Assembly: GCA_017416425.1 (NCBI GenBank)
Contig: JAFQCL010000019.1
Location: forward strand, 1-44,049
From: Clostridia bacterium
GTDB taxonomy: Bacteria > Bacillota > Clostridia > Christensenellales > CAG-138
Length of the DNA stretch: 44,049 nt
Direction: 5' to 3'
Shown: positions 25,521-35,576 of the stretch, in pieces
Layout: the number at the start of each line of letters is the position of its first letter
Numbering within the stretch: the first letter of the stretch is position 1
Program-made: the position numbers and the translations under genes
Notes under the pieces: generated by a model
Database searches by the model: none
Told to the model about the DNA's origin: nothing
What the model saw: the letters and a program-made list of their open reading frames with translations, nothing else

Positions 25521-27152
25521 ATGGACATAGCTCATATATTGAGTTTATTGGGCGGCCTTGCGCTGTTTCTATACGGAATGCAGATGATGAGCGCAGGTCT
25601 TGAGGCTGCTGCCGGCAACCGCATGAAGAACATACTCAGCAAGCTTACTTCAAATCGTTTTCTCGGCGTTACCGTTGGCGCGGGTATTACAGCGCTTATT
25701 CAGTCCTCATCGGCTACTACCGTAATGACGGTGGGATTCGTAAACTCCGGAATGATGACGCTGCAGCAGGCGGTGTGGATCATAATGGGCGCAAATATAG
25801 GTACGACCGTGACGGGTCTTCTTATTGCGCTTGATGTAGGACTGCTGGCGCCTTTGTTTGCGTTTTTGGGAGTAGCGCTTGTCGTATTCTTTAAAAAGCC
25901 AAAATTTCATAATTATGGACAGATAATCGCGGGTCTTGGTATCCTGTTTATTGGTATGGATATGATGAGCGCCGCCATGAATCCTCTTCGGGAATCTGAG
26001 ATGTTCATAAATCTTATGACTACATTCAGCAACCCGATAGTAGGAATTTTGGTAGGTATGATATTTACCGCGATTATACAGTCTTCATCCGCCTCCGTTG
26101 GCATACTCCAGACGCTTGCCATGAGCGGCCTGATTGGGCTTCCAAGCGCTGTATATGTGCTGTTTGGTCAAAATATCGGTACATGTATCACCGCAGTGCT
26201 TGCCTCGATAGGAACTAGCAGAAGCGCCAAGAGGACAACGATAATCCACTTGATGTTCAACATTATCGGTACTACAATATTCACGCTGCTCTGCCTTACG
26301 ACTCCGTTTACGACCTTTGTAGAGAGCTTAGCGCCGGATAATCCCTCCATGCAGATCGCAAGCATGCACATTATATTCAATATAACAACAACTGTGCTGC
26401 TGCTGCCCTTTGGCACGCACCTTGCAAGGCTTGCTACAAAGATATTGCCCGAGCTTCCAACCGAAGACGCCAGTGTTCAGAAGCTCTCCCATATAAAGTC
26501 TGTAGACACCATTAAAGAACATGGTGTTGGCAATATAGCCGTAGTATGCAACGATGTTAAGCTTGAGCTTGAGCGCATGGCAGAGATGGTAAGGTCAAAT
26601 GTCCGGCAAAGCTTTGATGCAGTGCTTATGGGTAATAGCGGCAATTTAAAATCTGTGCTTGAAATGGAGGAGTATATCGATTATCTCAATAAAGAGATAT
26701 CAAAGTATCTTTCACACTATATATCCTATGGCGCGGAGAATTCAATGAGGATAGCTTCCTTCTTTAAGATCACGGGAAATTTGGAGCGCATAAGCGACCA
26801 CGCTGTGAATATCTGTGAATACACAAAGCTGCTTGAAACAAAGAAAATAAGCTTTTCCGATATGGCAAAACAGGAGATAAAGGAGATGCAGACCATAAGC
26901 GTATCGGCGATGGATTCGATTTTAAAGCTTGACGCAGCATCTGTGGAGCTTCTTACCAATATTGCGGCGCTTGAGCAGCGCATGGATGATATGACAGGCC
27001 AGTTTAGAGCAAATCAGATAGAAAGAATGCAAAAAGGCGTCTGTTCAGGAGAGGCGTGCATAATCTACTCTGAAATGCTTACCGACTTTGAGAGGATCGG
27101 CGATCATATTTTGAATATAGCCGAAGCGCTTGCCTATATGGATGAGGAATAA
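25521..27152 (+). CDS. Na/Pi-cotransporter-family protein with PhoU-like domain
   Basis: A 543-residue protein. The N-terminal half has two repeats of the Na/Pi cotransporter signature: Q-S-S-S-A-T-T at residues 61-67 and Q-S-S-S-A-S at 187-192, each followed by a membrane hairpin. The C-terminal part, from about residue 330, is a helical PhoU-like bundle with R-I-S-D-H-A-V-N-I and R-I-G-D-H-I-L-N-I-A motifs. The protein probably imports phosphate with sodium, or senses phosphate or another anion. ATG 25521 is chosen because GAAAGG lies about 10 bases upstream; an in-frame alternative start at 25494 lacks one. A terminator follows. Confidence 0.9.
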   Translation: MDIAHILSLLGGLALFLYGMQMMSAGLEAAAGNRMKNILSKLTSNRFLGVTVGAGITALIQSSSATTVMTVGFVNSGMMTLQQAVWIIMGANIGTTVTGLLIALDVGLLAPLFAFLGVALVVFFKKPKFHNYGQIIAGLGILFIGMDMMSAAMNPLRESEMFINLMTTFSNPIVGILVGMIFTAIIQSSSASVGILQTLAMSGLIGLPSAVYVLFGQNIGTCITAVLASIGTSRSAKRTTIIHLMFNIIGTTIFTLLCLTTPFTTFVESLAPDNPSMQIASMHIIFNITTTVLLLPFGTHLARLATKILPELPTEDASVQKLSHIKSVDTIKEHGVGNIAVVCNDVKLELERMAEMVRSNVRQSFDAVLMGNSGNLKSVLEMEEYIDYLNKEISKYLSHYISYGAENSMRIASFFKITGNLERISDHAVNICEYTKLLETKKISFSDMAKQEIKEMQTISVSAMDSILKLDAASVELLTNIAALEQRMDDMTGQFRANQIERMQKGVCSGEACIIYSEMLTDFERIGDHILNIAEALAYMDEE

Positions 27153-27167
27153 GACTTGGTAGAGATG

Positions 27168-27205
27168 AGCGGTGTGATCCTGCTTTTGGACCACACCGCT
27201 TTTTG
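27168..27205 (+). terminator. Terminator after the Na/Pi-like gene
   Basis: Stem AGCGGTGTG / CACACCGCT, extended by TCC/GGA past a mismatch, with a TTTTTGTT tail. Confidence 0.85.
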
Positions 27206-27214
27206 TTGTATGCT

Positions 27215-29626
27215 TTATTTTGCGACTATATTGATGATATTCTTTACGATTATTACCTTACGAACGGTCAGGCCCTCTATTAGTCTCTTTACGTCCGCGT
27301 TTTCTATCGCAATGTGCTCGAGCTCGGAATTTTCGGTTCCCGCGGGTGCGGTTATGCGCGCTTTTACCTTTCCGTTTATCTGTACACCATATTCAATGCT
27401 TGCTTCAACAAGGGCGGATTCGTCCCAAGCAGGCCAGGTCTCGGCATAGAGGGGCGTGGTATAGCCTAAAAGCCGATTCATCTCCTCGCATATATGCGGT
27501 GAAACAGGTGACAGCAGCACCAGAAGCATATGAAGCTCATCCTTTGTAACGCTTTCCATGGTGTAGAATTCATTTACCATGCTCATAAGCGCAGCTATTG
27601 CCGTGTTGAACTTCATGCGTTCTATGTCTTCTGAGACCTTTTTGATGGTCGAGTGTATCAGATGCTTATTCTGATCACGTATTCCTCCGTCAACCGCCAT
27701 ATCCATCAGTCGCCACACCCTGTCAAGGAAGCGTCTGCAACCCTTCGCGCCGGAGGTGCTCCACGGAATGGGCTGGTCGAAGGCTCCCATGAACATTTCG
27801 TACATCCTGAAAGCATCGGCGCCGATCTCATCTATCAATACATCGGGATTAACTACGTTTCCGCGTGATTTTGACATCTTTTCGCCGTTCTCACCAAGCA
27901 CCATGCCATGGCTGGTACGCTTTAAATAGGGTTCGGGCGTATCAACAACGCCTAAATCATAGAGTGCCTTGTGCCAGAAACGGGAGTAGAGCAGATGCAG
28001 CGTAGTGTGCTCCATGCCGCCATTATACCAGTCTACAGGGAGCCAATAGTTCAGCGCTTCCCTTGCGGCAAGGCGTTCATCATTGTGCGGATCGCAGTAG
28101 CGCATATAGTACCAGCTTGAGCCTGCCCACTGCGGCATTATATCGGTCTCACGCTTTGCAGGACCGCCGCACTCCGGGCATGTGGTGTTTATCCACTCGG
28201 TAGCATGTACAAGCGGAGATTCACCCATATCCGAGGGCTTAAATTCCTGAACCTCGGGAAGCATCAGGGGAAGCTGATCCTCGGGCAACGGAACCCAACG
28301 CTTACAATGCTCGCAGTATACGAGGGGTATGGGTTCACCCCAATAGCGCTGGCGTGAAAAGACCCAGTCACGAAGCTTGAAATTGACCTTACGAGTGCCA
28401 AGGCCATTTTCTTCAAGCCAATTTATCATGGCCTTTTTTGCTTCATCAACGCTAAGTCCGTTTAAGAATCCCGAATTGACAAGCGTACCTGTAGAGCACT
28501 CAACGAAGGCTTCACGCTCAATATTACCGCCGCTTACTACCTCAACTATTGGCATATCAAATGCCTTTGCAAAGTCATAGTCACGCATGTCGTGTGCAGG
28601 AACGGCCATTATCGCGCCGGTGCCATAGCCCATAAGAACATAATCGGATATCCAGATGGGTATCTCAAGACCGGTCGCCGGGTTTATTGCCATAATGCCC
28701 TTAAGCATTACGCCGGTTTTTTCCTTTGAAAGCTCGCTGCGTTCAAAATCGCTCTTCTTTGCGGCTTTTTCACGGTATGCAATGATATCGTCCATATTGG
28801 ATATCACATCGCTCTTGCTGTCGATCATGGGATGCTCAGGCGAAATTACCATATATGTCGCTCCAAATATGGTATCGGGTCTTGTGGTAAATACCTTGAG
28901 CGTAAGATCCCCATGATTGAGCTTAAATATTATTTCCGCGCCTTCGCTTCTGCCTATCCAGTTGCGCTGCTGTGTTTTTACCTTGTCGATAAAATCGACC
29001 ATGTCCAGATTATCGATAAGACGCTGAGCGTATGCCGTTATTTTTAGCATCCACTGGGTCTTTACTTTTCTTACGACCTCTCCGCCGCAGCGGTCGCATT
29101 TTCCGTCAACCACTTCCTCATTAGCAAGACCTACCTTGCAGCTCGTACAGAAGTTTATTGGCATTTCGGCTTTATATGCGAGACCTCTTTTAAAGAGCTG
29201 AAGGAATATCCACTGAGTCCACTTAAAATAAGAGGGATCGGTGGTATTTATCTCCCTTGACCAGTCAAAGGAGAAGCCAAGCCTTTTTAGCTGCTCTCTA
29301 AACTTTGCAACATTAGTTTCGGTCACAACGCGCGGATGACAGCCGGTCTTAATGGCATAGTTTTCGGTCGGAAGACCGAAAGCGTCGTAGCCCATCGGAA
29401 ACAGTACATTATAGCCCTCCATGCGACGCTTTCTTGATATAATGTCGAGAGCCGTGTTGGAACGAGGATGTCCCACATGCAGTCCTGCTCCTGACGGATA
29501 GGGAAATTCTATAAGGGCATAGAATTTTTTCTGTGTAAAATCATTTTTTGCTTCAAAGCAATGGGCATCCTCCCATATTTTTTGCCATTTTGGTTCGATT
29601 TCGGCAGGATTATACCTATCAACCAT
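27215..29626 (-). CDS. leuS: Leucyl-tRNA synthetase
   Basis: An 803-residue class I synthetase that charges tRNA-Leu. The HIGH-type motif is H50-V-G-H53 and the KMSKS motif is at 583-587. Zinc-ribbon cysteines occur in C-T-S-C and C-D-R-C, with a second set near C-E-H-C and C-P-E-C. The connective editing domain has the T-T-R-P-D-T-I-F-G block that distinguishes Leu enzymes. The length is normal. GGAGG lies 7-8 bases before the ATG. Expression is under T-box control (29645-29900). Confidence 0.97.
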   Translation of the reverse strand: MVDRYNPAEIEPKWQKIWEDAHCFEAKNDFTQKKFYALIEFPYPSGAGLHVGHPRSNTALDIISRKRRMEGYNVLFPMGYDAFGLPTENYAIKTGCHPRVVTETNVAKFREQLKRLGFSFDWSREINTTDPSYFKWTQWIFLQLFKRGLAYKAEMPINFCTSCKVGLANEEVVDGKCDRCGGEVVRKVKTQWMLKITAYAQRLIDNLDMVDFIDKVKTQQRNWIGRSEGAEIIFKLNHGDLTLKVFTTRPDTIFGATYMVISPEHPMIDSKSDVISNMDDIIAYREKAAKKSDFERSELSKEKTGVMLKGIMAINPATGLEIPIWISDYVLMGYGTGAIMAVPAHDMRDYDFAKAFDMPIVEVVSGGNIEREAFVECSTGTLVNSGFLNGLSVDEAKKAMINWLEENGLGTRKVNFKLRDWVFSRQRYWGEPIPLVYCEHCKRWVPLPEDQLPLMLPEVQEFKPSDMGESPLVHATEWINTTCPECGGPAKRETDIMPQWAGSSWYYMRYCDPHNDERLAAREALNYWLPVDWYNGGMEHTTLHLLYSRFWHKALYDLGVVDTPEPYLKRTSHGMVLGENGEKMSKSRGNVVNPDVLIDEIGADAFRMYEMFMGAFDQPIPWSTSGAKGCRRFLDRVWRLMDMAVDGGIRDQNKHLIHSTIKKVSEDIERMKFNTAIAALMSMVNEFYTMESVTKDELHMLLVLLSPVSPHICEEMNRLLGYTTPLYAETWPAWDESALVEASIEYGVQINGKVKARITAPAGTENSELEHIAIENADVKRLIEGLTVRKVIIVKNIINIVAK

Positions 29627-29644
29627 ATTATTCTCCTCCAGTTT

Positions 29645-29900
29645 AAAAAATAAAGACCTTCATCCTTTGAGACGAAGGTCGTTTTCGCGGTACCACTCAA
29701 ATTGCCGCAAAAAAATACGGCCGCTTAAAACCCGTAACGAGGGCAACGATAGTTCATACAAAGCTTAAAAATATAGCCGTTCCGAACTATAGCTCAGCGG
29801 CGAGCTTCGTCCCAGGTTCATACCGCTTTGCACCACACTGCGGCTCTCTTTGATGAACTTTATAGGCTTACTGTTCCGCTTCAACGCATTTATAGTAGTT
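29645..29900 (-). promoter_or_regulatory. T-box leader (tRNA-Leu sensing) of leuS
   Basis: On the minus strand the conserved antiterminator block GTGGTACCGCG lies at 29698-29688. Its UGGU (29695-29692) can pair with an uncharged ACCA end. Stem I carries the A-G-A-G-A-G-C-C-G...G-G-T-G-C-A-A-A-G type block. In the segment GAAGCTCGCCGCTGAGC the CTC at 29804-29802 sits where the specifier is expected, giving a leucine codon. A GACCTTC/GAAGGTC terminator stem with a T-rich tail (29645-29681) forms the off switch. Uncharged tRNA-Leu should favour antitermination and leuS expression. Confidence 0.93.
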
Positions 29901-29925
29901 TATTCCCAAAAGAATACTTTGTCAA
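29897..29925 (-). promoter_or_regulatory. Promoter of the leuS T-box transcript
   Basis: A perfect TTGACA (29925-29920) and TAAACT (29902-29897) are separated by 17 bases, just upstream of the T-box structure. Confidence 0.75.
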
Positions 29926-29939
29926 CACCTTTTTTACTT

Positions 29940-29975
29940 AAAATAAAACGCGCGAGGCATAGTACGCTGCCCCGC
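29940..29975 (-). terminator. Terminator of the thiolase gene
   Basis: On the minus strand an 8-bp GC-rich stem (GCGGGGCA/TGCCTCGC, 29975-29968 with 29959-29952) is followed by a GTTTTATTT tail. Confidence 0.75.
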
Positions 29976-30003
29976 ACTGTGATAATATTGTTTTTATAGG
30001 GAT

Positions 30004-31191
30004 TTACGGTCTTTCGACTATAGTTGTAACGCCCATGCCGCCGCCTACGCACAGCGTTGCCAGTCCATAATGAGAATCACGGCGTTTCATCTCATGCAGC
30101 AGTGTTACAAGTATACGGCATCCGCTTGCGCCGATGGGGTGTCCCAGCGCTATTGCGCCTCCGTTTACATTTACCTTGTTTATGTCCCACCGAAGATCCA
30201 TGCCAACGGCTAAGGATTGTGCGGCAAAGGCTTCGTTTGCCTCGATAAGGTCTATCTGGTCTATGCTCATATTGACTTTATCAAGCGCTTTTCTTGTGGA
30301 TGCAACGGGACCTATGCCCATCATGGAAGGCTCTACGCCTGCGCTTGCTCCAATGACGAATTTGGCCATGGGCGTTACGTTGAGTTCCTTTGCCTTTTCT
30401 TCGCTCATGATGACAATTGCCGCTGCTCCATCATTTATGCCGCTTGCGTTTCCTGCGGTAACGGTGCCGTTAGCTTTAAAGGCGGGGCGAAGCTTTTCAA
30501 GACCTGCCATGGTGGAGCCGGGGCGGGGATGCTCATCGCGGTTAAACATAACTATATCCTTTTTTACTTTAATAGGAACGGCTACTATCTCCTCGTCAAA
30601 CCTTCCGGATTCCTGAGCTGCGGCTGCGTTAAGCTGGCTTCTAAGAGCAAATTCATCCTGCATTTGCCTTGTTATTCCATACTGCTCCGCTACATTCTCC
30701 GCCGTTACTCCCATGTGATAATCGTTAAAGGCTTCCCAAAGTCCGTCCTTTACCATCATATCGGTAATAGTTGCATTGGGGGTACTCATCCTATAGCCAT
30801 AGCGTGCATTTGGAATCGCATAGGCGGTTGCGCTCATGTTTTCCATGCCGCCTACGACCATGATATCAGCTTCACCGGCCGCTATCATAGCTGCTGCCAT
30901 GTTTACCGCCTTAAGTCCGCTTCCGCATACATTATTGATAGTGAGGGCAGGTACTTCAATGGGTATGCCCGCTTTAACGGAAGCCTGGCGAGCTACATTC
31001 TGACCCAGGTTTCCCTGTAGTACGCAGCCCATTATAACTTCATTTACATCCTCCGGCTTTATGCCAGCTCGTGTTATAGCTTCTTTTATTACGATCGCGC
31101 CAAGTTCTGCTGCGGGTACGTCTTTGAGCGCACCACCAAATGTGCCTATTGCGGTACGAACCGCACCGGCAAGTACTATCTGTTTTGCCAT
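30004..31191 (-). CDS. thlA: Acetyl-CoA acetyltransferase (thiolase)
   Basis: A 395-residue biosynthetic-type thiolase that condenses two acetyl-CoA to acetoacetyl-CoA, or the reverse. The acyl-enzyme cysteine is C89 in N-N-V-C-G-S-G. The C-terminal signature G-H-P-I-G-A-S-G and the second cysteine in C-V-G-G-G-M-G are intact. AAGGAGG lies 8-9 bases before the ATG. It sits downstream of, and on the same strand as, the CoA-transferase genes, separated by 254 bases. Together they fit acetoacetate/butyrate-type metabolism and could use the acetyl-CoA made by OrtAB. Confidence 0.93.
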   Translation of the reverse strand: MAKQIVLAGAVRTAIGTFGGALKDVPAAELGAIVIKEAITRAGIKPEDVNEVIMGCVLQGNLGQNVARQASVKAGIPIEVPALTINNVCGSGLKAVNMAAAMIAAGEADIMVVGGMENMSATAYAIPNARYGYRMSTPNATITDMMVKDGLWEAFNDYHMGVTAENVAEQYGITRQMQDEFALRSQLNAAAAQESGRFDEEIVAVPIKVKKDIVMFNRDEHPRPGSTMAGLEKLRPAFKANGTVTAGNASGINDGAAAIVIMSEEKAKELNVTPMAKFVIGASAGVEPSMMGIGPVASTRKALDKVNMSIDQIDLIEANEAFAAQSLAVGMDLRWDINKVNVNGGAIALGHPIGASGCRILVTLLHEMKRRDSHYGLATLCVGGGMGVTTIVERP

Positions 31192-31359
31192 GTTGTATTT
31201 CCTCCTTTTTGCTTATATTTTATAGTGAATTCATTAATTGAACTTCCAAATTTACAAATATTTCAGGGCTATCCAAACACCCAAGGCGCTTATTTTACAT
31301 AGATTTTCCCGAACAAGGTAAGTAAAAATACCAGTTCGCATAATATGAACCGTCTGAGT

Positions 31360-31385
31360 CTGAGCGGCGTGTATCAGCTGCTCAG
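31360..31385 (-). other. Hairpin in the region between the CoA-transferase and thiolase genes
   Basis: CTGAGCGGC pairs with GCTGCTCAG except for one mismatch, with an 8-base loop and no T-run. It may be a processing site or a weak terminator. The rest of 31192-31445 shows nothing else I can name. Confidence 0.4.
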
Positions 31386-31445
31386 AGGGAGGTTTAACGT
31401 AAAATGATAGTCAGGTTTTCTTAAACTTATCTATAGAGCACTAGA

Positions 31446-32099
31446 TTATTCGATATCCATTACGATCAGATCAGGGCTTATTATCAGCTCCGCACCGGTT
31501 GCGGCCTGAACCTGTTCTACCGTGTAATTGGGAGCTATCTCTTCAAGCACAAGGCCTTGGTCTGTTACCCGAATAAGACCCATTTCAGTAACGATAAGGT
31601 CTACAACGCCAGCTCCCGTAAGCGGAAATGTACATTCCTTGAGTATTTTGGGATTGCCCTTTGCTGTGTGCTCCATAGCGCATATTACCTGCTTTGCGCT
31701 TGCAACAAGATCCATAGCACCGCCCATACCGGTAAGGCGTTTACCGGGAACGGTCCAGTTAGCAAGATTTCCCTTTTCATCGACCTGAAGCGCGCCGAGT
31801 ATTGTAGCATCCACGTGGCCGCCTCTTATAAGAGCGAACGAATCGGAACTTATAAGGAATTTCGCTCCCGGCACGACTGTGATATATGACCCGCCCGCGT
31901 CAAATACATAAGGATCCTCTTCGCCGGGCTTTGCCGCGCCGGCAGCGCCTACTATACCGTTTTCAGCATGAACGGTCACATTTACGCCTTCGGGGATATG
32001 GTTTGCCACAAGCTGGGGAAGTCCTATGCCGAGATTTACAACATCGCCGTCCTTTAAAAGCAATGCTACGCGCTTTGCAATAAAGTTTTTATTATCCAT
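31446..32099 (-). CDS. 3-oxoacid/acetoacetate CoA-transferase, beta subunit
   Basis: A 217-residue subunit of a two-subunit family I CoA-transferase (AtoA/CtfB/ScoB type). The catalytic glutamate is probably E46 in H-A-E-N-G. The N-terminal G-D-V-V-N-L-G-I-G-L-P and the C-terminal half, including L-T-G-M-G-G-A-M-D-L-V, are characteristic. It moves CoA between acetoacetyl-CoA and another acid such as acetate or butyrate. It begins 4 bases after the alpha-subunit stop, so the two are translated as a pair. The exact acid partner is not determined. Confidence 0.9.
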   Translation of the reverse strand: MDNKNFIAKRVALLLKDGDVVNLGIGLPQLVANHIPEGVNVTVHAENGIVGAAGAAKPGEEDPYVFDAGGSYITVVPGAKFLISSDSFALIRGGHVDATILGALQVDEKGNLANWTVPGKRLTGMGGAMDLVASAKQVICAMEHTAKGNPKILKECTFPLTGAGVVDLIVTEMGLIRVTDQGLVLEEIAPNYTVEQVQAATGAELIISPDLIVMDIE

Positions 32100-32103
32100 T
32101 GAT

Positions 32104-32763
32104 TTAGTCCTCCTTGGGGCGTGTTACGATAGCATCGATGAATATGCCTGATACGGTTATAAGCTCGGAATCTATTGCACCAACGGGCACGACTTCATCA
32201 GCTTCAACTATAACATAGTCACAGGCTGTAGCTATGATGGGGTTGTAGTTCTTTGCGGAACCCTTCATGAAGCAGTTCCCAAATTCGTCTACAACGGCAG
32301 CGTGTATAAGACCTACATTTCCGCGAAGCGCAAGCTCCATGAGGTATTCCTTATCGCCGAAGCGACGGACCTCTTTGCCCTCCGCAATTACTGTGCCAAC
32401 TCCGGTAGGAGTATAAAATGCGGGTATGCCTGCGCCACCACAGCGTATGCGCTCGGTTAGCGTGCCCTGCGGATTAAGCTCAAGACAGCCCGGATTCTCT
32501 TTATACATCTCCTGAGCTACCGCATTTTGGGCTATATAAGTACATATAAGCTTATCTGCGCGGCGGTTTTCAAGCACACGAACCATGTTAGTATTGGGCG
32601 TGCCCATATCGTTGTTCACTATGGTCAGATGTCTTGCTGGGTGATCGATGAATTGCTCGAGCAGGTATTCTGGACTGCCTCCCTGGAGGAAACCACCTAC
32701 CATTACGATGTCTCCGTCCTTGATATGAGCAAGCGCATCCCTTGCGGTTGTCAATTTGTTCAT
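32104..32763 (-). CDS. 3-oxoacid/acetoacetate CoA-transferase, alpha subunit
   Basis: A 219-residue partner subunit (AtoD/CtfA/ScoA type). The CoA-binding-region motif V-G-G-F-x-x-G-G-S-P near residue 22 and the F-Y-T-P-T-G-V-G-T block mark the family. The ATG at 32763 is chosen because GGAAGGAGG is a few bases upstream. A GTG 33 bases further upstream (32796) would put that ribosome site inside the gene. It is the first gene of the operon, under the promoter/operator at 32837-32864. Confidence 0.9.
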   Translation of the reverse strand: MNKLTTARDALAHIKDGDIVMVGGFLQGGSPEYLLEQFIDHPARHLTIVNNDMGTPNTNMVRVLENRRADKLICTYIAQNAVAQEMYKENPGCLELNPQGTLTERIRCGGAGIPAFYTPTGVGTVIAEGKEVRRFGDKEYLMELALRGNVGLIHAAVVDEFGNCFMKGSAKNYNPIIATACDYVIVEADEVVPVGAIDSELITVSGIFIDAIVTRPKED

Positions 32764-32836
32764 ACAGCCTCCTTCCGTAACATTGTTCACGGTCAAAATT
32801 TTGTAGTACCCTTATCAAATTTATGATACACAATTT

Positions 32837-32864
32837 ATTCTATCACTTTGATGTGATAAGTCAA
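32837..32864 (-). promoter_or_regulatory. CoA-transferase promoter with operator-like inverted repeat
   Basis: On the minus strand, TTGACT (32864-32859) and TAGAAT (32842-32837) are 16 bases apart. The perfect inverted repeat TATCAC-N6-GTGATA (32841-32858) fills the spacer and touches the -10. A related repeat, TATCA-N6-TGATA (32813-32828), lies just downstream. This placement suggests a repressor site. Confidence 0.65.
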
Positions 32865-33047
32865 TATCAGAATCATGATCTGCCAAAACAGATTAAAACA
32901 AAGCTTTATATATTATTGCTTTTGGAAATATTCTAGCTAAAGCAGACCGCCAATTTGTAAAGAATGGGAAAAAAGCGTTGAATAGCATTAGAAAACTGTG
33001 TAAAATAATAAAAGAAGTGCTTTTTTGTTTACAGGCAGGAGGAAGCG

Positions 33048-33677
33048 ATGAGCTACGATGATCTGAGCGTGCGTATAAATAATGGTGACAAAGCGGCATT
33101 GAGAGAATTCCTTTCGGATGTGGGCAGGGAGATATACGACATTGCTATGGCTGAGCTTAAGGACAGAGATAAGGCCATGGAGGTGGTGCGTGTGGTATTT
33201 AGTCGCATTAATGATAGCGCAAAGTCGGGGGATTGTCCTTCTGAGCTTTCAAGCTGGATCGTGCGGCTTACTTTGGAGCAATGCCTTATAGCGCAGGACA
33301 CATTGAAGGATATGGGGTCTATCATAGAAGAAGATGCGCCCATTGAGCAGAAGCGTGAGTCTATTGAGGCAAAGTGTGCTTATGAGAAGGTGAGCCAGGA
33401 AAGCGATGCGGATGTGACCCTTGATGTTTTAACCGATGAAACCGTGTCTTTTGGCGAGAGTAAAAAGCGTAAAGATGAGCGGAAAATTTTGAGGGAAAAG
33501 AAGCCTAAAAAGGCTTGGGATATTATAGTTATAATGATACTATCAATACTTACACTGTTTATGGCATGGACTGTGCTTGTGATGCTGATAACCGGCCGCT
33601 TTATAAGCGATATAACTCAAGGTATCGCTTATGACTATGCGGCATGGTTCAATGAAAATATTTTCAAGCTGTTTTGA
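33048..33677 (+). CDS. Membrane protein with sigma-70 region 2-like N-terminus
   Basis: A 209-residue protein. Residues 11-55 (G-D-K-A-A-L-R-E-F-L, then D-R-D-K-A-M-E-V-V-R-V-V-F-S-R-I) resemble region 2 of extracytoplasmic-function sigma factors. No region 4 follows. Instead there is a charged linker and one membrane segment at 158-182, followed by a short outer tail. It may be a degenerate sigma factor tethered to the membrane, or a helical domain that only looks similar. The start has CAGGAGG 5 bases upstream. It heads the NfeD/FloA locus, 48 bases before the NfeD gene. Confidence 0.6.
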   Translation: MSYDDLSVRINNGDKAALREFLSDVGREIYDIAMAELKDRDKAMEVVRVVFSRINDSAKSGDCPSELSSWIVRLTLEQCLIAQDTLKDMGSIIEEDAPIEQKRESIEAKCAYEKVSQESDADVTLDVLTDETVSFGESKKRKDERKILREKKPKKAWDIIVIMILSILTLFMAWTVLVMLITGRFISDITQGIAYDYAAWFNENIFKLF

Positions 33678-33725
33678 AATAAAGACGCTGGTATGTCTTT
33701 AAATAAAATATAAAAGGAGGCAAAA

Positions 33726-34250
33726 ATGGATTTTATTCTGGGATATCTTGCGGGCTGGAATGTCGCGGCGATCATATTTTTGGTGCTCGGCCTTGCGCTT
33801 GTTATTCTTGAAATGTTTACTCCGGGTTTTGGTATCTTTGGTATATCGGGAATAATTTCTCTTATCGTGTCGATATATCTAAGTTGCGTGAACACGGACA
33901 ATCCTGTGGTATACGCAATGATAACGCTTGTTTTGGTGGTACTACTTTTAATTCTTTCGGGCACTATTGTGTTTAAAATGTTTAAAAAAGGTACGGCTCC
34001 GATAGTTTTAAATGAGACCATAACCGCCAGATCAAGTGGTGAAGATGCTGAACGGTTCGCTGCTCTTATAGGCCTTTCCGGCTGCTGCGTTACTTTTCTC
34101 AGACCTTCGGGCAAGGTAAAGATCGATGGTGAATTGTATGATGTTACAACAGATGGTGAATTCATTAATAAAGATGAAACTGTGGTAGTAAAAGAAGTAA
34201 AGGGTCTTAGAATAGTCGTAAAACGGGCTGAGGAAAATCCTAAGGTATAA
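33726..34250 (+). CDS. NfeD-family membrane protein
   Basis: A 174-residue protein of the short NfeD type. It has a cluster of hydrophobic segments in residues 10-85, including the conserved L-E-M-F-T-P-G-F-G-I-F-G-I-S-G block. A C-terminal soluble OB-fold-like domain (about 110-170) has G-x-x-G-x-x-V-T-x-L-R-P-S-G-K-V. NfeD proteins partner with flotillin/SPFH proteins in membrane microdomains; here the floA gene is two genes downstream. AAAGGAGG lies about 7 bases before the ATG. Confidence 0.9.
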   Translation: MDFILGYLAGWNVAAIIFLVLGLALVILEMFTPGFGIFGISGIISLIVSIYLSCVNTDNPVVYAMITLVLVVLLLILSGTIVFKMFKKGTAPIVLNETITARSSGEDAERFAALIGLSGCCVTFLRPSGKVKIDGELYDVTTDGEFINKDETVVVKEVKGLRIVVKRAEENPKV

Positions 34251-34256
34251 GATCAC

Positions 34257-34475
34257 ATGAAAAGATGTAAAAAATGCGGTACGGTTTATTCGAGCATATG
34301 CGGAGAGTGTCCAAAATGCTTTGATCCCGAAACGTTTGTAGAAGAGGAAAAAGATGAATGCGGGGATACTCAAAAAAGGAACTCATGGATAGCTCTTATA
34401 ATAGGCATACCGCTATTTATGATCGTTATATACGCGTTATATTATGTGATTAAAACACTTGTAATAAGCGGCTGA
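34257..34475 (+). CDS. Small zinc-ribbon membrane protein
   Basis: A 72-residue protein. The N-terminus has cysteines at 4, 7, 15, 18 and 21 (C-K-K-C ... C-G-E-C-P-K-C), which fits a zinc ribbon or knuckle. A membrane segment lies at about 44-69. It starts 6 bases after the NfeD stop, between NfeD and FloA genes, so it is probably cotranscribed and may be part of the same membrane complex. No named family is recognised. Confidence 0.75.
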   Translation: MKRCKKCGTVYSSICGECPKCFDPETFVEEEKDECGDTQKRNSWIALIIGIPLFMIVIYALYYVIKTLVISG

Positions 34476-34514
34476 GACCGTTTTATATAAAAATTTTTTA
34501 AGGAGCAAATTATT

Positions 34515-35528
34515 ATGTTAGCAATATTAAAAAACGTTGTAGCAGCGCAGATAGATCCTATACTGCTCGTTGGACTCATCATTTTTGGTATTATCTTTAT
34601 CATCATATTCTTTACATTTGTACCTGTTGGACTTTACATTTCAGCCGGCGCATCAGGTGTGAAGATCAAAATCACACAGCTCATAGGAATGCGTATAAGA
34701 AAGGTAGTGCCCCAAAGGATCGTAAATCCGCTTATTAAGGCTACAAAAGCGGGTCTTGAGCTTTCGATAAACAAGCTTGAAGCTCATTATCTTGCGGGCG
34801 GTAATGTTGATCGCGTAGTAAACGCCCTGATAGCAGCACAAAGGGCGGGAATACCTCTTGATTTTGCGCAATCCTGTGCTATCGATCTTGCAGGTCGCGA
34901 TGTACTTACCGCAGTTCAGATGAGCGTAAATCCTAAGGTTATAGAAACTCCCGTAATCGCGGCTATTGCAAAGGATGGTATCGAGCTGCGCGCAAAGGCA
35001 AAGGTTACGGTACGCGCAAATATAGACAGGCTTGTTGGCGGTGCAGGTGAAGAAACTATTATCGCTCGTGTAGGTGAAGGTATAGTAACGACAGTAGGTT
35101 CATCGCTCAGTCATAAGGATGTGCTTGAAAATCCCGACAGCATATCAAGGACCGTACTTGGAAAGGGGCTTGATTCGGGCACCGCTTTTGAAATTCTTTC
35201 CATAGATATAGCGGACGTTGATGTTGGACGAAATATAGGTGCGCAGCTTCAGATAGATCAGGCTGAAGCCGATAAGCGGATAGCTCAGGCGAAAGCAGAA
35301 GAGCGTCGCGCCATGGCTGTAGCGCAGGAGCAGGAGAATAAGGCTGCCGTTCAGGGAATGCATGCCAAGGTAATAGAGGCGGAGGCAGAGGTGCCCAAGG
35401 CAATGGCCGAGGCCTTCAGAAATGGAAATCTTGGCATAATGGACTATTATAATATGAAAAACATTCAGGCGGATACCCAAATGCGTGAATCCATAAGCGG
35501 CACAAATAAGCCCAAGGAGAACAAATAA
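34515..35528 (+). CDS. floA: Flotillin-like protein FloA
   Basis: A 337-residue SPFH-domain membrane scaffold protein of the FloA (UPF0365) family. A hydrophobic membrane segment lies at about residues 15-42. The SPFH domain follows (I-S-A-G-A-S-G-V-K, then M-R-I-R-K-V-V-P). A long Ala/Glu-rich coiled coil runs from about 245 to 310 ([16 protein letters not shown]). FloA organises functional membrane microdomains and influences membrane fluidity, secretion and signalling. Neighbouring NfeD is its usual partner. AAGGAG lies about 9 bases before the ATG. Confidence 0.95.
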   Translation: MLAILKNVVAAQIDPILLVGLIIFGIIFIIIFFTFVPVGLYISAGASGVKIKITQLIGMRIRKVVPQRIVNPLIKATKAGLELSINKLEAHYLAGGNVDRVVNALIAAQRAGIPLDFAQSCAIDLAGRDVLTAVQMSVNPKVIETPVIAAIAKDGIELRAKAKVTVRANIDRLVGGAGEETIIARVGEGIVTTVGSSLSHKDVLENPDSISRTVLGKGLDSGTAFEILSIDIADVDVGRNIGAQLQIDQAEADKRIAQAKAEERRAMAVAQEQENKAAVQGMHAKVIEAEAEVPKAMAEAFRNGNLGIMDYYNMKNIQADTQMRESISGTNKPKENK

Positions 35529-35576
35529 TAGCGTAGCCTTTGAATTTGGGTATTAAGCTGAAAGGAAGGTGAGGCA

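Noticed and set aside
27156..27449. Plus-strand open frame of 97 codons after the Na/Pi-like gene
   Set aside because: It runs through a terminator hairpin and then antisense to the end of leuS. It is a shadow reading.
29881..29940. Possible separate small RNA upstream of leuS
   Set aside because: The sequence is explained by the leuS promoter and the 5' part of the T-box leader.
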